Assembly (NCBI GenBank): GCA_963457665.1
Contig: OY735216.1
Location: 40,528,044-40,592,043, forward strand
DNA length: 64,000 nucleotides
From: Thysanoteuthis rhombus
Lineage: Eukaryota > Mollusca > Cephalopoda > Oegopsida > Thysanoteuthidae
Reading direction: 5' to 3'
The position numbers and the translations under genes were made by a program. Positions 37,557 through 49,140 of the stretch are shown one piece after another. Under the pieces are notes generated by a model. That model saw nothing but the letters and a program-made list of their open reading frames with translations, did no database searches and had not been told where the DNA came from. Each line of letters opens with the position of its first letter. Within the stretch, counting starts at the first letter, position 1.

Positions 37557-40500
37557 ACAATGTATCGACTCATATCATATATACGACAATTAATGGTGTT
37601 ATCTGACGGGGGGTTTTTGAAAATCTCTTTTTCAGCAAACATATCGACAATTTTGCAACATGCTGGGAATATTACTGACTCTGCAATTCTATGTGAGTTC
37701 ATCACTAAGCAACGATTTCTTCCACGGGATAACTTGCTTCTAGGGCTTTAGAGAAATGGCTGTGTGTCGTATGACTATGTTTGTGAGAAGAGAAAAAAGG
37801 ATTTTCCCATGAAATATTTTGATCAAAACAGACGTCTGCTATCAAGTACTATCATTTACATTTCAGAGAAAGGATTATGTAGTTTGAGAAATAATTAAAA
37901 AAATGTTTAAAATACAAATTCTTGAATTATCAAAAAAACATTTCTTTTAATTAGTTCATTACACAGTTTTCTGAGAAAAAAAATCAAAAATTCAAATTCT
38001 AACATATCTTTTTGGCTAAATTTCAATTCAATACGAATGCTTGCAGTCGATTGGTGTACTCCGTACAAAGCAAGTTTTCAAATACAAATATATCTGGCTT
38101 TATGTAGTTCGAATAGATTATTTTTATATTTTGATATTTTCCGATTTTTATTCCGTCTGTTACTACAAACATTATGACGATAAAATTAATATAGTTTCGC
38201 ACATTTTTACGGATGAGATTTCATATTATCAAAAAAAACCTTCGCAAGCGCTTGTAGCCACATAATTATAAAACGTATTCCAGATTTATTAATCTTGTCC
38301 CCTCCAGAAAATACTTAACGTTATACGGACAACTATGCGACGGTAATAATAATCATTTTAGTAATAAAATAAAAGGCTGCGCATTATAGATACAAAACAT
38401 AACGTACAACATTCGAATACGTTTTGACATTACTGTTACTTTTATGAAGAGCATTAAACTTCTTTTTTTGTCGATGATGCAATAAATAGATAAATGAATA
38501 TGTGTACTTTTTATCAAAGGCCCGAATGGCAGTTTTAAATTTTCTACTGAATTCCGTAGTGTAGACCCACCTATCTCCACCGCCAACCATAAAAAGCGTG
38601 AGAATATGAGGCAATGAGAAACATATGCATACAATGGAAAGCGTGCTTTATATGAACTATTATTGTTTAAGTACTTTAACAGATACATTATGATAAAACT
38701 CTATAATACCCTCCCAGGCGTATACAAAAATTTCTATGTGTCTATGAAAGAATTAGCATGGGCTTACCTCGATCAGGAAACCATAATTTTATATTTGTGT
38801 TTATATGACAATAAGGTTTTCTCTTCTGGATGCCATGACTCAAAAGCAGATTACGTACTGTGAACTTGTAGATGATTGAGAATTAGTAATCATAATCAAT
38901 TTATAATTTGGTGTAGGATTGTGTTTCTTATCTATCTTCTTTTGAATGTAATTAACAAAATAAATGGATTTTGAATGTCGGATATCATTACCATCAATAT
39001 AATTGATCCAACACAATGTTCCAAATACATCACCATTGCATGATATTTAAGCAGATATTGGTCTCATAACGTATTCATTTCTAATTCAAGAGATCAGGCA
39101 TTTCAATTACATTTTTATTTTTTGGATAAATCGCAAATTCAATTCTCAATATAGATCAACGTCATATTATCGAATCTCGTGCATCGTGGTTAGAATCATA
39201 ACAAATGTTTTATTAACTTTTCTGTCACAGTACAGAAAAAAAATGTATTTTTTCACAGTGAGAGTCTCCAAGGGATATCTATGATGATTGAACTTGGCAT
39301 CAAATCCCTGAGAGGAATGGGATTTTTCTTCCTCGGTGCATGTGATATGAAAATTTGTTTGAATTCATTTAATTTCGTAGGCATTTTAAAAGTATGTAGT
39401 TAGATATTTTAAAAGCCCATCGTTTGATAAAAAATCATATGACAATCTTTGTAAATCAATATCTATTAATAAACTTTGTTTGATATCTTCTGCGAGTTAT
39501 ATTTCACTGGATAGCCTGTTTAAATGCATTTTATTTATTCAATCAATCTTTTGAAAATTTCTCCATTTTTCTTAATTTTTTTTTTTTTTTGGTTGATGTA
39601 TTCTGACAGTTTTCTACAGGAAGAACTGATATCAATATTTAATGTTGGTCCATCAACAAATTTTGACCGACGGCATTCAAAATAATATCTATAAACGACT
39701 AGACTAGCTGTACACTATTCAGCACGCTGCTTCTTCCCCTTCAACTATATTTTTACTTCTCGAAAATTTTAGTATGTGAGAATTCTTCCAGATTCCATAT
39801 GATACATATTCACGATGACAGTTTTTGTTTGCGATTAATCATGTAAAGATTTATGAGTTTTTATTCGAAGTGATGTGAATAGATCTATTTTATCTAATTT
39901 TCTTTTACGGAGTCTTCAATTCATTCCTTATGAAATAAGATAATTCTTAGTTACCAAAATCATATTTATCTACCTTATATTTAAACACAATAGTATCATA
40001 TTATAATTTATCTATTCATCAAATAAGAGTCATTGAGTTTTGTTTGTTTATGCATAGTACATAGGCTTACATTGAATCACTATGTAGATTTTACAGATCT
40101 TATTTAATCTTTCCATTTTTCTGTGTTTGACAGGAACAATGGGAAAATTTGCAATGCAGCAAAATTTCATTAAACATGTTTTAATGTACAAGACGCCAAT
40201 AGTTTTAAGAACTTATAAAAGTTTAAAACTTTAAGAAAACACATCCCAAAATGACACAGTTGAGTTTCTCTTGTTCGTCACTATTAACGAGTTTATATTA
40301 ATTCCTAATAGCAGAAAAGAAGCAACACCTTCAATTTTTTGTTTATTTTGAGATAGGAATCTAGGGATGGTAGAAAAATTAATTTATTGATGATTACTGA
40401 TGATTGCAGAAAAATCAATTAATTGATGTTTACTTACCATTGATAAATTGGAAATGATCAATACCTCATCACTTCTCGCTTAAGAGGTACGATAACATAC

Positions 40501-42100
40501 TTAACATCATCTGAATGAGCACTGGTAAACGTTGATATGATATATGCGTACATCATCTTTCGCTCATAGCCATAGAGAGTTTTCATTCAAAGAGTTTTTC
40601 GGGTGATCGAACTCCTTGTTGTTGTTATGGTCAATATGGCGTTTTGGCTGATCCATTCTACGGCCTTCTTTGCGTGTACTATCCTAGGAACGGAAGCCAC
40701 ATCAGGTTCAACTTTGAACTTGTCTGAGATACACCCAGTCGATATGTTAATGCGTGCTGCTTCTTTGATTGCTCTCAGTTATCGATAGAGCCCCCTGCCT
40801 ATGATCCGACATCTTCACAGGTTCGCCTTTCCCTCTTCGGATATGGTCAACCACCCCAGATCTTACGTCGCCTTTGATTATGGCTTTTCATGCTGCACGT
40901 CAGATTTTGAGGGGCCTGCCTGATTCTCGTGGATATTTCGAAAATTCTCTTTGAATGTTAATAAGTCGTCTCAAGGGTATAGAATTTTTATTAACATATT
41001 TTATTTGCATGTGTAGTTTAACATTAATTTCATTTAGTAACTCGCCAATTTCCGTACGATACCTACGTGTTTAGCATTTAAAATTTCCTTTCCCCTCTTC
41101 CCGAGGGACTGTAATGATTCAAATCATACATTATATAATTTGATTTAATTTCTTTTTTATGGACGTGTTTTTTTAATTTCCTGATGTTTGAAGCAAAGCG
41201 GGGTTTTCACATCTTGGCAAAAGTTAAGATGAAATTATATAAATATTTCTATATTTATATTCTCACTGGAACCTGCATCACTGAATTTTGTTTGTTCTTT
41301 TTTTTTTTCAAAGCTTTATATACTATTCACTCTTTACGTTTCATGTACTAGGTGGGAGAGAAGAAACTCTACGTCAGGATTTTTTTGATCCCCAGGTTAA
41401 TTCCCATGAAAACATTTACTGATATATGCTTTATAAAAAGGAATTTATTATCATATACCCTGTATACAGGAAAAGATACAATGAGAAAATGAAGCTTACT
41501 TTTGTCGGCAACAGCTACAAATCCACAATTTTGGTGGCATTTCCTTGCCGTCATCTGCGTCTCTAATTTATTAGTCTCTTCGGCATTACCATTCGTAACA
41601 CTATCAGGAGAATTAACACATTTACTTCCCAATTAGCGCCTTACTCTTTGCTTTGCAACTTGAACACAATTGTAGTAGTTTTACAAATTCAAATTGTTTA
41701 CATAATCTCCCCGTGCAGTTTTTGAATCGAATTAAATCAGCAATACAAAGTAAGGAAATCAAAAGAAAGTTTCTTCAATTTTTAACGGAATCAACGCCAA
41801 ATCTTTATACAGAAAACGGAAATCCGATATAAGTATTTGGTTTCTCTAGTATTCTATAGTAGCTACAATTATAAGGCTTCTATAACACAATTGAAGCAAG
41901 ATATTCATTTAAGAGTTATTCAAAGAAGAAATTCCCGATTCATTTAGTATATTCAAAATACAGTTAGTTACATGATAAACAGAACGAGCGATTTCATGGA
42001 AAACTTAATTGAAGTTCAATTGTTTAACGCTTGAATAGGGGGCAATCAGTGAAAATTTAAGCGAGTGAATGAACAAAATAAAAGACTATGGCAAACCACG
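37557..42100. other. Unassigned AT-rich DNA
   Basis: About 4.5 kb with no recognised gene or element. The segment at 40600-40920 is higher in G and C; its minus strand holds an approximately 60-codon open stretch (AARINISTGCISDKFKVEPD and on), which I do not recognise. Confidence 0.4.
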
Positions 42101-42104
42101 TTCA

Positions 42105-42615
42105 TTTGAAGTGTTAGGACAACAGATCTCAATGAGATCCTTAAAAGAAGAAGAAATTAAGCAAAGAATCATGTTAGGTTAGCCAGCTTTCGGTAAAGAA
42201 AGCTCAAAATCGTCATAAAAGGAAGGCTATACAACCACTGCATCCTCCTGGTTGTCACCTATGGAGCAGAAAAACGTAACCTGACCAAAAGATTGACCCT
42301 TAACCTGAAAACTATGCAACCTGAACTCGAGAGAATCAATGGTCAATCTTACATTGGAAGATTAGAAGACAGCACAGTATATTAGAGGAAAGGAAGTCTG
42401 AGATATCATACAAACCATTAGGAAACTCAAATGGAAATGGGCCGTCAGCAACCAATGGACATCACAATTCACAACATGGATCCCCAGCGATCATAAGCGA
42501 AATCGTGGCTAACAGAAGGCAAGATGGCGAGACGAAACAAGTTCAGAACAGACTAGCTCATGATGAAGATGTCTGACGAATCTTAGGGAAGGTCTATGTC
42601 CAACGAATGACACGG
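42105..42615 (+). mobile_element. RTE-like LINE 3' end, 5'-truncated
   Basis: Starts at FEVLGQQISMRSLKEEEIKQ (just after the RT palm), continues with CILLVVTYGAEKRNLTKRLT, and ends at the (ATG)n tail. Stops and frameshifts throughout. The start resembles that of the 48.2-kb copy, consistent with 5' truncation. Confidence 0.75.
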
Positions 42616-42619
42616 AAAA

Positions 42620-42695
<76 letters not shown>
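42616..42695. repeat. (ATG)n microsatellite, LINE tail
   Basis: About 25 uninterrupted trinucleotide units directly following CACGGAAAAG, the conserved LINE end. Confidence 0.95.
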
Positions 42696-43855
42696 GGCAA
42701 AATTATTCACAGACACGTGGCTAAGTATTTCTCGTTGATATTTCCATCAGATAAGAATCTGGTCAAAATAACTCCAAGCAACTGTTCCTAGTAGTTAATA
42801 AGTACTAAAATCATTTTAAGGTAAAGGAAACTAAACATTATCTTTTAGAGTTTATTGTTTACATCTAGAAAAATATGCGATAACTTCATACTTTAAATAT
42901 TGTAAAACAGCTAATTTTTAATTGATATGATGAATCCTAAAACAATGTAACAAAATTAACCGGCCATCTACTCAAGTGAATCCTTTTCAATAATAAGATT
43001 TTCTTGTGAACAGTTTCGAAACAACCTACATGTATGACATAAACTACATATTTATACCAGAGCTAAACCGGAAGAGGTGTTTGGTCAACACAGCAGGGAT
43101 GATCTGTTAACATAAAAGGTTTGTTTTTAAAATCCCAGGAACAATTATATGGCAACCAGCTGATCCCAACAAGAGAGAATTTACAAGTTATACCATAATA
43201 ACAAAGTATATGTAAATCAGGGTAAAAAACGCTGTAGAAAATTACATGAATTGCATTGACAAGTATTGGGAAATAAATGACTGAAGTAATCAAAGACATT
43301 TTGACATTTTTTTTTAATTGACTTCTGAAAGTCCTGTACTTCTGCAGATTACAGTTTGAACACCGCTGATCTAGAATACCGAAGCAACAGTTTAGTACTT
43401 AAAATGTCTCGTCATCACTATCATCCTCATTGAATTTTCTCACCTGTGTCTTTTGCTGGGGATTAAGTGTGAGCATGTCTCTTTAATATACCAGCACCTT
43501 TGTTAATATTGCTGGCCATTTAAGAAATTTTATCGTTTAAATTATTTTTATTAGCTCTCGATTTTCAATTCTCTTAAAGCACTTGATTATAAGCGATGGA
43601 TACAATTTACACTTTAATATACAATCTGTGCAAAGCAACCTTCGAATATGGGGATGTTCAAAGAGTAATTACGTATTTTTATGTTAGGAAAAGTACGTAT
43701 TTTCAATAAGAAATGTCAGTGAAGTTCAATTGAATACCTTTTATCAATAATGTAATTACCATCAGTATCAATGACAGTCTTCCAGCAGGAAGGTAAATTT
43801 TCAATTCCTCGTCGAAGAATCTGCCTACTTTTAAATTCTTATTTATTTTGTTGAG
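42696..43855. other. Unassigned DNA
   Basis: A patch at 43335-43375 (ACAGTTTGAACACCGCTGAT) resembles the terminal region of hAT-type elements. A weak CTCACCTGTGTCTTTTGCTGG block at 43440 recalls the ~430-bp repeat. Neither is secure. Confidence 0.3.
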
Positions 43856-43889
43856 TTTTTGTTTTGTTTTTGTTTTTGTTTTTGTTTTT

Positions 43890-43981
<92 letters not shown>
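43855..43981. repeat. (GTTTTT)n-(CT)n microsatellite
   Basis: About five GTTTTT units followed by about 45 CT units at 43891-43981. The Arg-Glu repeat frame on the minus strand is an artefact. Confidence 0.95.
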
Positions 43982-43983
<2 letters not shown>

Positions 43984-45410
43984 GGGGTTGAACTTTACTA
44001 TACACTATAAACAGCGCATTGTCGGATGGAGAAGATGATGAGCATGATCCAGATGTGATTTCGTACCATTTAACCCTGGTCTCGCCTTAGTCTTGCCTGA
44101 CTTATAACTCATAACAGTGATATATGTGATCACTTTCCGAACAACCTAACATATTTCCAGCTTTTCACTACTTGCCAATGCATGCTGTCTAGTGGAACAG
44201 CGATTTCCACGATGAGAAAGTTCTTTTTCCTCAACAATGACTAGATCTGATCTTCTGACTGGAAGTGAGTGATCCATTTGAATGTAAAACCATCATACTT
44301 TCTGTATACCTGGGTACACTTCTGGTAAATACTATTCTATTGCATGGTCAAGTTTTTGAAATTTTCAAAATTTCTTTTAGTTCGTGTCTTATGTATGCAT
44401 ATGGGTTAATTTTACTCTGTCTCCGCATAGAGTACATTTTATATTATACTGAGCCCTATCTATCGAATCAACGTAGTCCCACAAATAGCTCACCCAACTA
44501 CCAAGCCGAAGAAACTACAGATTCTATAATCTTAGCTCGTCTTTATGTGTGTGTGTATGTGTATGCACGCGCACGTGTGTGTGTGTGTGCACTTGTGTGC
44601 GTGCGTGTGCGTCCAAGCGCTCCTGGTTACATTTTAGTGCAACAACCTTTAAAATGCATAGTAGTACTCTGCTGGGTAAAAACTATCTGAAACTTTTTGT
44701 TTTGTTTTTTCCAAAGAGTGATTTTTTGTCTCTCTTTTGATTATCAATGCCCAAATCTTGTGTTGGTATTTTCTGGATAATTTTAGATAGAAAATCATTT
44801 TTTTCAAATAAGTTCACATATTTCTGTTAATAGTTCTTCTCGTACGTGCACAGATTACAATGCTTCATGCTTGGACGATATATCTATATTTTGTGGTAAT
44901 GAACTTTCAATTCTTGGCTGACATTATTGAGATTCCTTCTCCATGTATAATTGTTCTCTGTCCAACTAATCCTATATTATTTCGTCTACATTTTTTTCTT
45001 TGTCTTTTGAAATCTCCATGGAGTTGTTCCTCTTTTTATATCTTGTCTTCTCGTTTCCAAGGCTTTTTATCCAATACTTGTCTTCATTTTGCTGTAACTC
45101 CTAGTTGCCATAATAAAATTACCAATTCTCGGTCTTGTATAGTTTTCAAATTATCAGATAGCCAAGTGAAAGTAATTTTCGACGCCGATGTATCGTCTTC
45201 TTTCATTGCACTTCCAAGATGAAGTTTATTGACGTCATCTCTGAGGGGGGTGAAGATTTATGCATGGTCATCAATTTCCTCATTCATCAAAATTTCAGTT
45301 CTTTTCTGTTTCTGTCAAGGAATGATTTTAGATATACTAGAGATACTACTCGTGTATTCACGCCTTTAATCAAGGTTAGGTAGTTGTGCATCTAAAATAT
45401 TCCCCATTTA
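43982..45410. other. Unassigned DNA with imperfect GT repeat
   Basis: Imperfect (GT)n at about 44545-44612. The 120-aa frame at 44860-45222 (+) and the 141-aa frame at 44265-44690 (+) are hydrophobic or repeat-driven and have no recognisable domain. Confidence 0.35.
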
Positions 45411-45414
45411 TTGG

Positions 45415-45690
45415 TTAATTAGAAACTGTCAACTAAGACTGTCGCCCAAATTATCAACGTAAGTGTTTTCAGTTTCTAAATCAGTCTGGATAGTTGACTA
45501 TGTATCACATTTAAAGGCCGTACAAATACTTTTTTTTTATTCCGTGGAAAGCCCTTTATAATATGTTTTCAGGGGGTCAATTTACAATATAAGTTTATGC
45601 TAAACTCCATCACAATTTTGAACAAAAGATGAAAGAAGTCATATATTCATTGATCGTCCTTTTTTTCAATTTTTTAAAATTCATTTTACT
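45415..45690 (+). repeat. Dispersed ~430-bp repeat, copy 7 (partial)
   Basis: Head GAAACTGTCAACTAAGACTG, then CAATTTACAATATAAGTTTATGC and GAACAAAAGATGAAAGAAG. The GATCACC block and the end are missing. Confidence 0.6.
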
Positions 45691-45942
45691 GTTTCGGGTG
45701 GTCATATATTTTGTCAAAGTTTATGGTATACGTACAGCACTTCTCAGGATCATTAGAATCCTTGAATTCCTTTGTAATAACTGTACAATGTCTTCAGAAG
45801 GAAATAGAAATCTACCAAATTTTACAAGAATATATTGATAAGATGTATTTAAAAGAATATGTTGATAAGATGTCCAATAAAGTAATTTTGCAAAATATCA
45901 TTTACTTTTAAACTTATATATAGTAATTTAGAAGAAAAAAAT

Positions 45943-46314
45943 CTAAAATATGGCTTGGACTTTATTAATGTTTGTTTGCACGCTTCTTTTGGCAACAATT
46001 ACTCCAAATATGCAATTCTTGAAGCCATCTATTAGCTTCTTATTTTTGTCGGACGGTAGTTTATCACCTTGTTCATTCGTAAATTGTTCAAGTTCTTGAA
46101 TGTTTGCAAAATTCTTGCAGTGTATGGTAAGCATTGAAAATATGACTCCAAGGATTATCCATGGGATGGAGATAAGGACGCAAAAACTTACAGTTTTTCT
46201 CTTTTCATCAATTCGCCTGCTTTTAGATGAGTGCATTGGGTTTTTATTGCGCTGGAGCACCCATCTACTACGAACGAAACCCAGGTTTCTTATACTGGTT
46301 AGAACATCTATCAT
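45943..46314 (-). CDS. Unassigned 123-aa frame with one membrane segment
   Basis: I do not recognise this frame. From the ATG at 46314 it encodes a basic N-terminus (residues 1-40, many Arg and Lys), one clear hydrophobic segment (about residues 41-65; VSFCVLISIPWIILGVIF), then a polar part with Cys and Lys, ending at a stop. The frame is open for a further 14 codons upstream of the ATG, up to a TGA. It has no simple-repeat character and a more protein-like residue mix than most frames here. It could be one exon of a host membrane protein, but no splice structure is proven, and a chance frame is quite possible. Confidence 0.25.
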   Translation of the reverse strand: MIDVLTSIRNLGFVRSRWVLQRNKNPMHSSKSRRIDEKRKTVSFCVLISIPWIILGVIFSMLTIHCKNFANIQELEQFTNEQGDKLPSDKNKKLIDGFKNCIFGVIVAKRSVQTNINKVQAIF

Positions 46315-46345
46315 AAAATCTCTTGGGAAACCTTTGATCTCATGA

Positions 46346-47250
46346 TTATTTTGATACAGTCAAAGCCTCGAGTATCCCAGGCTGCAAAGCAGTCTCATAA
46401 TTTTATGGATCCTCTACTGCGTGATTTATATATATTGCTAAGGTTATTATACAGTTTATTCAAAAAGATTGAAGGGTGCCAATAATCCTGAGCGTTGCTG
46501 TAAATCCAATATAGCACTTGGTTGGCGTGTCTCATGAGAACCTGATTTATCATTACCATCGGAATGTTTATGCTATTCATGAGAGAGCAATCCATTTCAT
46601 AATTGATAAAATGTAGATAGAAGCCTTTTGCGTGCTTGTACAGGTAATTAAGCCTTTTATCTTACTTCGATCTTAATGTACCGGTGTCAAAATGACTAAC
46701 GATAGGACACAATACATTCAGACATTTAGAGGACTACATGAGTATTTGAAATGCTTCAGAATACAATCAGTAATGCCGGGAGTTAATAATTGATTTGTCG
46801 ATTCGGTTTTCCAAGATTAATTATTGTGCCATTTCCTTGATTCATTGAATATACAACCAAGACGTTATTTATTTGTTGGACTGAGTGAAATTTAGTTCAA
46901 CTTTATCCACTGTTCAAGCGTCGAGGAATAAAATTGATATCTGTTGTTATTGACACTTGGATACTAACGACCAAAGAACAATTAAAATACTACATTGTTA
47001 TAACTGTTGACTAAATAACTCGATGTATCAGAATAACGACTGGATTAGCGCAGTTCGATGTGAAATGGGCAAGGATATCGAATTATTGCAAATGATTAAG
47101 ACGTCGAAAGGGTGGTTCTTAAATTTGAACGAGATTTTTCAAACTCCAGCTGAATCTCGAGTTGACTTTGATTTTCTATCGTAACCAAAAGAAAGACCAC
47201 AAGAATAACACAAACAATCCTCACCAAATTTAGGGAGTCAAAATAAAAAC
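46346..47250. other. Unassigned DNA
   Basis: No recognised element. Confidence 0.35.
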
Positions 47251-47254
47251 CTAC

Positions 47255-47312
47255 TGTGATTTTAAATCACGACCTACTGATTGGTTGACTGGTGCCTTAC
47301 TGACTAAGACTC
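47255..47312 (-). repeat. tRNA-derived SINE head (degenerate)
   Basis: On the minus strand GTCTTAGTCAGTAAGGCACC is followed by AGTCAACCAATCAGTAGG and a box B-like GGTCGTGATTTAAAATC. Resembles other tRNA-like heads in this window but box B lacks the central TTCGA. Confidence 0.4.
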
Positions 47313-47940
47313 ACATGTTTACAAAATTTATCTTACAGATACACAAGTGCTTATTTCATTCAAAGAAACACATTCAATCAAAAAATATATTAACTATAAT
47401 TGGAGACATCTGCGAATGTGTGCAAGGGGGCATCGTATGAAGTTGATATTCGCCATACATTTTAGTCGATACAATAGGCATTGCAGGCAACTTGTTTACG
47501 TTCGTATTTTTGAGAAAAAAATTCAAATAGATATTTATCTATAAAGTTTGCTTCAACGAAGGAAATTATCCCCTTTGAGTTGTACTATTTGAAAATCACG
47601 GATGACAATTGTACACGAGAATTTCATTCACTCAAATTTATCTCACACTAGACTGAATACTCGCTCCAAAGAGCAAACTAAATCGTTGGTGAAAAAAATA
47701 GGTAGGATATATAGAGAAACAGATGGAAATTAGGGCAATTTTTCGGTAACGGGACACATGTCGTCTGTAGTATTTTAAACCATTTGCAATATTTGTTACG
47801 ACCCTTACGCATAAATTTATACTGCTTTTCAAGGAAAAAATCTTTTTTGAGAATGTATTTATATTGAATGCATATATAAGTTATAAAAGTACGCATTTGC
47901 AGAAAGACTTGGGGTAGATAAATGAAATATTGTTAAAAAG
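47313..47940. other. Unassigned DNA
   Basis: No recognised element. Confidence 0.35.
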
Positions 47941-47944
47941 TATA

Positions 47945-48197
47945 TCATCAAAATCATCAGTCTTTTATCGTCCTACAGTTACACATAAATCTTCGTCAGG
48001 ATTCCCCAGTCCTCTCTATCATGGGCATTTCAGTACTTGTCTATTTTGTCTCTTCATATTGTATTCTGCCGGCATCGGTTACGCATGTGATCTCTTGGGA
48101 TCCATGTAGTGAGTAGTGATGTCCATCGGTTGTCTGCTATCCCTGCAACGTGACTAGCTCATTGTCATTTGAGATTTTTCATGGATTCAACCCTGAC
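47945..48197 (-). mobile_element. RTE-like LINE 3' end, outer copy part 1
   Basis: The reverse complement is the last ~250 bp of the LINE 3' region (blocks CAGGATTCCCCAGTCCTCTC and CATCGGTTGTCTGCTATCCC on the plus strand match 15065-15230). It stops at about 48197 and resumes at 48900, so it is one old copy split by the younger insertion between. Confidence 0.65.
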
Positions 48198-48813
48198 ATT
48201 GGAGAAAAAACCATTAAGATCAAAATTGAGAACACAGACTTGAGATAGTAGATCCCTAAATATGCCTAGGACAACGAATCCCCATGAGATCCGAAAAAGA
48301 AGAAGAAATTAAGCGAAGAATCACACTTGGATGGCAAGCCTTTGGCAGAGCAAGCTCAACCTTCAAAATTAATAGGATCCTATTAATCCTAAAAAGAAGG
48401 GTGTATAACCCATGTATCCTCCCAATTGTCACTTATGGAGCTGAAACATGGAACCTAACCAAAAGACTTATCCGCAAACTGAGAACCATGCAACGTGCAC
48501 ATGAAAGAATCATGCTGGGCCTCACATGGAGAGACCACAAGACAGCATAATACATCCGGGAAAAGACAAGAATCCATTAAAAATCTCAACTGGTAGTGGG
48601 CTGGCCGTGTTGCAAGAATGACGGACAACTGGTGGACATCGCAACTCACGACATGGATACCCTGAGATCACACGCAGAACCGAGACCGGCAGAATATTAG
48701 ATGGAGACACGAGCTAGACAAATTGAGAAGGTACTGGCTCTGCGACGCCTATGATAGAGAAGAGTGGCGAATCCTAGGGAATGTCTATGTCCAACGACGG
48801 ACGTTGAAAGACA
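48198..48813 (+). mobile_element. RTE-like LINE 3' fragment, inserted copy
   Basis: Begins with KTIKIKIENTDL (post-palm region) and includes the best-preserved LINE frame in the window, 48284-48550: MRSEKEEEIKRRITLGWQAF, then YNPCILPIVTYGAETWNLTK, then LRTMQRAHERIMLGLTWRD. It lies inside an opposite-strand copy of the same family. 5'-truncated and lacking the RT catalytic box, so not autonomous. Confidence 0.75.

Positions 48814-48892
<79 letters not shown>
48814..48892. repeat. (ATG)n microsatellite, LINE tail
   Basis: About 26 units directly after GTTGAAAGACAG, the end of the inserted LINE. Confidence 0.95.
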
Positions 48893-48894
48893 TA

Positions 48895-49140
48895 TCGGAC
48901 TGTATATTATACTGTCTTGTGATCTCTCCATGTGAGGATGTGCACGATTCTTTCACGTGCATGTTGCACGGTTCTCAGTTTGAGGGTCAGTATCTTGGTT
49001 ATGTTTCCTGTGTTATAGGCGACTGTCGGGAGGATGCATTGGTTCTATACATTTCTTTTAGGACTAATGGGATTTTCTTGTTCTCTAAGTTTGAGTTTGT
49101 TCTGCCGACGGCTTTCGATCCTTGAGTGATTCTTCGCTTG
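48895..49140 (-). mobile_element. RTE-like LINE 3' end, outer copy part 2
   Basis: Resumes at TATACTGTCTTGTGATCTCTC, which corresponds to about 15300 in the inverted copy, exactly where part 1 leaves off, and continues through CACGTGCATGTTGCACGGTT and GGGAGGATGCATTGGTT. Confidence 0.65.

Noticed and set aside
43703..44005. Arg-Glu repeat protein
   Set aside because: Translation of a (CT)n microsatellite.
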